Source: an uncultured Thermoleophilia bacterium (GTDB lineage Bacteria; Actinomycetota; Thermoleophilia; UBA2241). From it: DNA of 10,407 bases. Below the pieces are notes generated by a model, which worked only from the letters and a program-made list of their open reading frames with translations, was not told where the DNA came from and searched no databases. Of the stretch, positions 6,522-10,407 are shown one piece after another; within the stretch, counting starts at the first letter, position 1; each line of letters starts with the position of its first letter. Both the position numbers and the translations under genes were made by a program. The stretch is from the NCBI GenBank assembly GCA_903921965.1, contig CAIXSE010000568.1:1-10407 (forward strand). The letters are read 5' to 3'.

Positions 6522-8567
6522 GTGACCGGAGAGCGCGTCGTCAAGACCCTCTGCCGCATGTGCGACGACCGCTGCGGCATCGACGTGCACGTGCGTGACG
6601 GGCGCGTCGTGGACATCGCCGGCAACGCCGGCCACGGGTGGAGCCGCGGCCACGTGTGCGTCAAGGCGCGGGCCGCGGTCGACATCGTCCACCACCCCGA
6701 CCGGCTCCTGCGGCCGCTCAAGCGTTCGGGCGGCGGCTGGATCGAGATCGGGCTGGACCAGGCGCTCGACGAGATCGCCGGGCGGCTCGCCGCCGTCCGC
6801 GACCGGTACGGCGCCCGCGCCCTCGGCGTGTGGAAGGGCGAGGCCCTCGGCTTCGGCCAGCAGGAGGACGTCGCCCGCCGCTTCGCGCACGCGGTCGGCA
6901 CGCCGAACTACCTGTGCGTCGACCCGGTCTGCTGGGCGGCGCGCTTCATCGCGTACCGCACCGTCGTGGGCGGGTGGCCGATCCCGGACTTCGAGCACGC
7001 CCGCGGCATCGTGCTGTGGGCCGCGAACCCGCCGGCGTCGCACCCGACGATGCTGCAGTACATCCGCGCCGCCCGCGCCGCGGGCGCGAAGCTCGTGGTG
7101 GTGGACCCGCGGCGCTCCACCATCGCGCGCCAGGCGGACATCCACGTCGCCGTCCGCCCCGGCACCGACGGCGCCCTGGCGTGGGGCCTGGCGCGGGAGC
7201 TCATCGCCCGCGGCGCCTGCGACCGCGAGCGCATCGGGCGGCAGGCCGTGGGCTTCGAGGCCGTGGCCGCGTACGCGCAGGACTTCACGCCGCAGAGGGT
7301 GGAGGCCGAGACCGGCGTCGCCGCGGCGCTCGTCGCGGAGGTCGCCGACGTCCTGACGGCCGCGGCGCCGCGGGTCGCCTCCTACGCCGGGCTCGGTCTC
7401 GAGCACCACAGCGCGGGCGTGGACACGATCCGCTCGCTCGCGGTCCTCGACGTCCTGCTCGGCGCCGTGGACGTCGAGGGCGGCGTGCGCCTGCGGCCGT
7501 CCCCGCCCCTGCGCGACCTGACGCTCTACGAGCAGGTCCCGCTCCGGCACCTCGGGCCTCTCGGCGCCGACGCGTTCCCCGTCCTCTACGACGTGTGCCA
7601 CGACTGCCACACGCCGGCGGCGATCGGGGCGATGCTGGACGGCGACCCGTACCCGCTGCGCGCCCTCGTGGTGACCGGCGCGAACCCCGTCCTGGCCCAG
7701 CCGGACGCGGCGCGCGTGCGGCGCGCCTTCGAGGCGCTCGACCTGCTCGTCGTACGCGACCTCTTCATGACCGACACGGCGGCTCTCGCGGACTACGTCC
7801 TGCCGGCCGCCTCGTTCCTCGAGCGCACGGAGCTGCACGCCCACCCCAAGTACCAGCTGCTCACGCTGACGCAGCCCGCGCTCTCGCTGCCGGGGGTGCA
7901 GGGCGAGTACGAGTTCTGGCGCGACCTTGCGACGAGGCTCGGCGCCGGCGAGCACTTCCCGTGGGAGGACGAGACGGCGCTCGACCGCTGGCTGCTCGAG
8001 CCCACCGGACTGACGTTCGAGCGGCTGCTCGAGCACCCCGAGGGCGTGCGCTACGAGGCGCCGGAGGGGCCGCCGAAGACGCCGTCGGGCAGGTTCGAGC
8101 TCACGTCGGGCTACCTGGGCGGACTCGGGTACGACGAGCTGCCCGTCTACCGGCGCCCCGACTGCCTCGAGGACCCCGACCCGGACCGTCCCCTCGTGCT
8201 GATCGCCGGCGGACGCAGGGTCCAGTTCCTCAACAGCCAGTTCCGGAACATCGGGCGCCTGCGGCGCGGCGTGCCCGGACCGGAGCTCGAGATGCATCCG
8301 GACGACGCCGCTGCGCTGGGCCTGGCGTCGGGCGACCGCGTCCGCGTGACTTCGCGGACCGGTGCGATCGAGCTCGCGCTCAAGGTCGTGGGGGCCCGCG
8401 ATATCACCCCCGGGACCGTGCAGGCGATGCACGGCTGGAGCGAGGCGAACGTCAACCTCCTGACGGCGGACGACGGGCTCGACCCGGTCAGCGGGTTCCC
8501 GCCCCTCCGGGCCGTGCAGGTGCGCGTCGACCACTGCGCGCCCGCGGCCGCCGGCCGGGCGGGGTGA
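6522..8567 (+). CDS. Molybdopterin-dependent (Mo/W-bisPGD) oxidoreductase, complete (copy B)
   Basis: This 681-residue protein is a complete member of the DMSO-reductase/BisC superfamily. An N-terminal [4Fe-4S] motif is present as C11-x2-C14-x3-C18-x27-C46 (TLCRMCDDRCG then GHVCVK). The middle carries VGTPNYLCVDPVCWAARF; C137, in VCWA, is my candidate metal-ligating cysteine, with C132 the alternative. NPPASHPTMLQYIRAARAAG, VVDPRRS and VRPGTDGALAWGLA are family cofactor-binding stretches, and the C-terminal barrel (ELEMHPDDAAALGLASGDRV, ANVNLLTADDG) closes the protein. No Tat signal is present, so it should be cytoplasmic, and no electron-transfer subunit or membrane anchor is adjacent. It may use a ferredoxin-like partner or, like acetylene hydratase and pyrogallol transhydroxylase, do non-net-redox chemistry; this is inference. 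It is strongly similar to copy A over the whole shared length. Its stop overlaps the MttB-family start. Family certain; substrate unknown. Confidence 0.93.
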   Translation: MTGERVVKTLCRMCDDRCGIDVHVRDGRVVDIAGNAGHGWSRGHVCVKARAAVDIVHHPDRLLRPLKRSGGGWIEIGLDQALDEIAGRLAAVRDRYGARALGVWKGEALGFGQQEDVARRFAHAVGTPNYLCVDPVCWAARFIAYRTVVGGWPIPDFEHARGIVLWAANPPASHPTMLQYIRAARAAGAKLVVVDPRRSTIARQADIHVAVRPGTDGALAWGLARELIARGACDRERIGRQAVGFEAVAAYAQDFTPQRVEAETGVAAALVAEVADVLTAAAPRVASYAGLGLEHHSAGVDTIRSLAVLDVLLGAVDVEGGVRLRPSPPLRDLTLYEQVPLRHLGPLGADAFPVLYDVCHDCHTPAAIGAMLDGDPYPLRALVVTGANPVLAQPDAARVRRAFEALDLLVVRDLFMTDTAALADYVLPAASFLERTELHAHPKYQLLTLTQPALSLPGVQGEYEFWRDLATRLGAGEHFPWEDETALDRWLLEPTGLTFERLLEHPEGVRYEAPEGPPKTPSGRFELTSGYLGGLGYDELPVYRRPDCLEDPDPDRPLVLIAGGRRVQFLNSQFRNIGRLRRGVPGPELEMHPDDAAALGLASGDRVRVTSRTGAIELALKVVGARDITPGTVQAMHGWSEANVNLLTADDGLDPVSGFPPLRAVQVRVDHCAPAAAGRAG

Positions 8568-9979
8568 GCGTGCCCGGAGCGCAGCTGACGCTGCTGAGCC
8601 CGGCCGACTGCCGGCGCCTGCACGCGGCGACGCTCACGGTGCTCGAACAGGTCGGCGTCGACGTGCTGCAGGACGAGGGCGCGCTGCGGCTGTACGCGGA
8701 GGCCGGCGCGGGGGTCGAGGGCAACCGCGTCTTCCTGCGTCCCGGCCTCGTCGAGGCGGCGCTGGCCGGCGCACCGGCGGAGTGGACGCTGCGGCCGCGC
8801 GGAGGCGCCTCCCGGCCGCTCGTGCTCCGGGCCGGGGAGACGTACTTCGGTAACGGGCAGGGCTGCCCGTACGTGCTCGACCCCGACACGCACGTGCGGC
8901 GCCCGCCGGGGTTCCGCGACCTCGAGGAGCTGGCGGCGCTGCTGGAGCGCCTGCCCCACCTCGACTTCGTCATGATGGTCGTCTCGTCCGAGGAGGCCCC
9001 GCCGGAGCAGCGCGACCTCGCGCACGCCGCCGCGCTGCTGCGGGGCACCCGCAAGCCGCTCGTCCTGACGCCGATGGACGGGTGCTGCGTCCCCGGGATC
9101 GTGCGCATGGCGGAGGCCTGCGGGGAGCGCGACAGCGTGGCGGTGCTGGCCATGCCGGGACCGCCGCTGCGGCACGACGCCGGCGGGCTGTCCAAGATCG
9201 TCGCCTGCGCCGAGGCGCAGGTGCCGCTCATCTGCGGCCCGGCGCCGTCGGCGGGTTCCACGGCGCCGCGCTCCGTGGCGGCGACCGTCTTGGTGGCCAA
9301 CGCCGAGGTCCTCAGCGCCCTCGTGCTCCACCAGCACGTGCGTCCCGGGGCGCCGTTCGTGTACGGCGCCGGCGGCGGCGCGACCGACATGCGCAACGCC
9401 GGCGACCCGTACACGACGCCCGACCTGCACCTGGCTCTTCAGGCGGGCTGCGACCTGGCGCGTCACTACGGGCTGCCGAGCTACTCGTACGCCGGCATCT
9501 CCGTGTCCAAGGCGCTGGACCAGCAGTGGACGGCGGAGGCCGCGCTCACGACGGCGCTCGGCGGCCTCTCCCGGGCGACGCTGCTCCACGGCTTCGGCGG
9601 CCTCGAGAACGGCATGTCGGCCGCGTACGAGGCGCTCGTCCTCGGCGACGAGCTCGCCGGCTACGTCAAGGCCTTCCAGCGGGAGGTCCCGCTCGCCGCC
9701 CACGCCCTGGCTCTCACGGAGATCGCCGCCGCCGGGCCCGGCGGCAACCACCTGGGGAGCAGGTACACGCGCCGTCACCACCGCGAGTTCTGGAGCAGCG
9801 AGCTCCTCGATGACGATGGCCACGAGCGCTGGGTCGCACGGGGCTCGCTCACCCTGCTCGACCGCGTGCGGGCGCGGGTGGCGCGCCTGCGCGCGGAGCC
9901 GCGCGCCTTCACGCTGTCGGAGGAGCGGCTCGCCGCCCTCGACGGCGTCGTGACCGGGGTCGCCGGGCGCTCGAGCTGA
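8564..9979 (+). CDS. MttB-family (trimethylamine/betaine) corrinoid methyltransferase, non-pyrrolysine
   Basis: This 471-residue protein belongs to the trimethylamine methyltransferase family (MttB/COG5598), with near-usual length. The start LLSPADCRRLHAATLTVLEQVGV and the EGNRVFLRPGLVEAALAGAP segment match the family's N-terminal pattern. Further on come YGAGGGATDMRNAG (267-280), GISVSKALDQQWTAEAAL (from 311, with K316, D319 and E325 in the family's SK..D.Q...E pattern) and GGLENGMSAAYEALVLGDEL (from about 345). The frame has no in-frame amber codon, so it is not a pyrrolysine enzyme. Characterised non-Pyl relatives (MtgB, MtpB, MtcB, MtyB) demethylate glycine betaine, proline betaine, carnitine or gamma-butyrobetaine, passing the methyl group to Co(I) of a corrinoid protein. 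No such protein is encoded here. GTG 8564 overlaps the upstream stop (GTGA); GTG 8570 is an alternative start. The gene ends before a hairpin-rich gap. Family secure; substrate inferred only as a methylated amine or related compound. Confidence 0.92.
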   Translation: MSVPGAQLTLLSPADCRRLHAATLTVLEQVGVDVLQDEGALRLYAEAGAGVEGNRVFLRPGLVEAALAGAPAEWTLRPRGGASRPLVLRAGETYFGNGQGCPYVLDPDTHVRRPPGFRDLEELAALLERLPHLDFVMMVVSSEEAPPEQRDLAHAAALLRGTRKPLVLTPMDGCCVPGIVRMAEACGERDSVAVLAMPGPPLRHDAGGLSKIVACAEAQVPLICGPAPSAGSTAPRSVAATVLVANAEVLSALVLHQHVRPGAPFVYGAGGGATDMRNAGDPYTTPDLHLALQAGCDLARHYGLPSYSYAGISVSKALDQQWTAEAALTTALGGLSRATLLHGFGGLENGMSAAYEALVLGDELAGYVKAFQREVPLAAHALALTEIAAAGPGGNHLGSRYTRRHHREFWSSELLDDDGHERWVARGSLTLLDRVRARVARLRAEPRAFTLSEERLAALDGVVTGVAGRSS

Positions 9980-10033
9980 GGGCGCCGCCGCCCTTCCCCC
10001 GGCATCCGCTCCCGGGACGCGGGACCGGCTTCG

Positions 10034-10061
10034 CGCCGCCGGCCGCTACGCTCCGGCGGCG
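10034..10061 (+). terminator. 9-bp GC hairpin downstream of the MttB-family gene
   Basis: CGCCGCCGG (10034-10042) pairs perfectly with CCGGCGGCG (10053-10061) around a 10-base loop, 54 bases after the MttB-family stop. There is no U-tract, as is common for putative terminators in high-GC actinobacteria, so termination is likely but not proven. Confidence 0.5.
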
Positions 10062-10062
10062 T

Positions 10063-10118
10063 CCACGAGGCTGGAATCGTGGGACAAGTCGGCCAAGCAG
10101 GGCGCAAAAAGCTGTCCC
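10063..10118 (+). repeat. Two consecutive inverted repeats in the leader
   Basis: CCACGA (10063-10068) pairs with TCGTGG (10077-10082), and GGGACA (10081-10086) pairs with TGTCCC (10113-10118). The second stem begins on the last two bases of the first, so the two may compete. The larger loop contains the run AAAAA at 10106-10110. This could be part of a structured leader RNA or simply chance in GC-rich sequence. Confidence 0.3.
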
Positions 10119-10147
10119 GGATGTTGGACTCTCGCCGGGGCGCCGGG

Positions 10148-10177
10148 TTCCCCTGGCTGACGGAGTGTGCGTAGTAT
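10148..10177 (+). promoter_or_regulatory. Possible promoter for the second substrate-binding protein
   Basis: TAGTAT (10172-10177) fits the actinobacterial TANNNT -10 pattern. The best -35 at an 18-base spacer is TTCCCC (10148-10153), which is poor. The -10-like hexamer sits in the inverted repeat CGTAG-TATGCG-CTACG (10170-10185), which could serve as an operator. This is the only reasonable promoter candidate I see in the gap. Confidence 0.22.
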
Positions 10178-10293
10178 GCGCTACGGCGAGGCGAAGGGGT
10201 TCACGCTCGAGTGGTACTCACCCTGATCCACTCTCTCCTTTGCTCCCCGGTTAAGCCGTCTGGGTCGCGGCGATGTCATGACCTTGCTCGAAC

Positions 10294-10300
10294 AAGGGGG
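10294..10300 (+). promoter_or_regulatory. Ribosome-binding site for the second substrate-binding protein
   Basis: AAGGGGG lies nine bases before ATG 10310. CAAGG at 10293-10297 can pair with CCTTG at 10282-10286 across the 6-base loop CTCGAA, so part of the site may be masked in a short hairpin. Confidence 0.55.
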
Positions 10301-10309
10301 AAGTGAGAC

Positions 10310-10407
10310 ATGAGCGTACGAGACGACGAGAAGCCGGGCTTCCTCTCGAAGCCGGTCACCAGGCGCCAGGTGCTGCAGGGGGCTGCAGCCGTCGGCGGCG
10401 CGGCGGC
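10310..10407 (+). CDS. Substrate-binding lipoprotein, N-terminal signal peptide only (second copy, cut by the window edge)
   Basis: Thirty-two codons are visible before the right edge. They encode a short polar lead (MSVRDDEKPGFLSKP) and a twin-arginine motif with hydrophobic start (VTRRQVLQGAAAVGGAA). The 14-residue stretch VTRRQVLQGAAAVG is identical to residues 16-29 of the receptor at 4765-6420, and the ribosome site and start context are also similar. The gene is therefore most likely a second Tat-exported substrate-binding protein paralogous to the first. The lipidation cysteine and ligand-binding domain lie outside the window, so the protein family is inferred from the shared signal peptide and position alone. 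Confidence 0.7.
   Translation, partial: MSVRDDEKPGFLSKPVTRRQVLQGAAAVGGAA

Larger units (their letters stand above)
9980..10309 (+). promoter_or_regulatory. 330-bp non-coding leader before the second substrate-binding protein
   Basis: No convincing gene is present on either strand. The stretch carries a 9-bp hairpin (10034-10061), two further inverted repeats (10063-10082 and 10081-10118), a TAGTAT -10-like hexamer (10172-10177) inside a small inverted repeat, and a ribosome site that is part of a short stem (10282-10297). Base composition falls towards the right end (for example the pyrimidine-rich run near 10226-10250), as expected of a promoter and 5' untranslated region. I recognise no known riboswitch class. 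Confidence 0.55.

Noticed and set aside
6486..8534. Long open frame of 682 codons on the minus strand
   Set aside because: It mirrors the molybdopterin oxidoreductase. Long antisense frames are expected in very GC-rich coding DNA, and its translation is Arg/Val/Gly-rich with no family motif.
8147..9823. 558-codon minus-strand frame opposite the MttB-family gene
   Set aside because: It has low-complexity composition and no recognisable domain, while the opposite strand carries clear MttB-family motifs.
8564..9979. Pyrrolysine-encoding trimethylamine methyltransferase
   Set aside because: The reading frame is uninterrupted over the full family length with no in-frame amber codon.
10064..10130. 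Known riboswitch in the 330-bp leader
   Set aside because: I looked for cobalamin, TPP, glycine, SAM and guanidine consensus boxes and found none convincing, so only the inverted repeats are reported.

Overview
The window is about 10.4 kb of very GC-rich DNA. Every convincing gene lies on the + strand, GTG starts are common, genes overlap by 1-17 bases, and the two lipoprotein-type solute receptors carry twin-arginine signal peptides. Together these point to a high-GC actinobacterium (Actinomycetota), possibly outside the well-studied orders; I cannot name a genus from sequence alone. There are no rRNA or tRNA genes, CRISPR arrays or insertion sequences. Almost all sequence is coding, apart from three gaps of 139, 101 and 330 bp, each of which holds a strong inverted repeat.

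Layout: (1) 1-4625 is a tightly coupled four-gene block: the C-terminal 403 residues of a molybdopterin (Mo/W-bisPGD) oxidoreductase cut by the left edge, a class IV PLP aminotransferase, a URO-D/MtaA-fold protein with a zinc-type H-x-C...C motif, and an MmgE/PrpD-family protein. (2) 4626-6420 is a hairpin-bearing leader followed by a Tat-exported, lipidated family-5 ABC-transporter substrate-binding protein. (3) 6421-9979 is a perfect 15-bp hairpin, then a complete second molybdopterin oxidoreductase clearly paralogous to the first, overlapped by a non-pyrrolysine MttB-family (trimethylamine/betaine) methyltransferase. (4) 9980-10407 is a 330-bp leader with several inverted repeats, then the first 32 codons of a second substrate-binding protein whose signal peptide nearly matches that of the first.

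The repeating pattern (substrate-binding protein, Mo/W oxidoreductase, one-carbon or accessory enzymes) suggests a duplicated catabolic module for importing and dismantling a small organic solute. The most interesting inference is a corrinoid-style demethylation route. The MttB-family protein would take a methyl group from a quaternary amine or related substrate, and the MtaA-like protein would pass it onward, while the aminotransferase, the PrpD-family enzyme and the Mo/W enzymes would process the carbon skeleton. No corrinoid protein, reductive activase or transporter permease lies in the window, so the pathway is incomplete here and the substrate is unknown.
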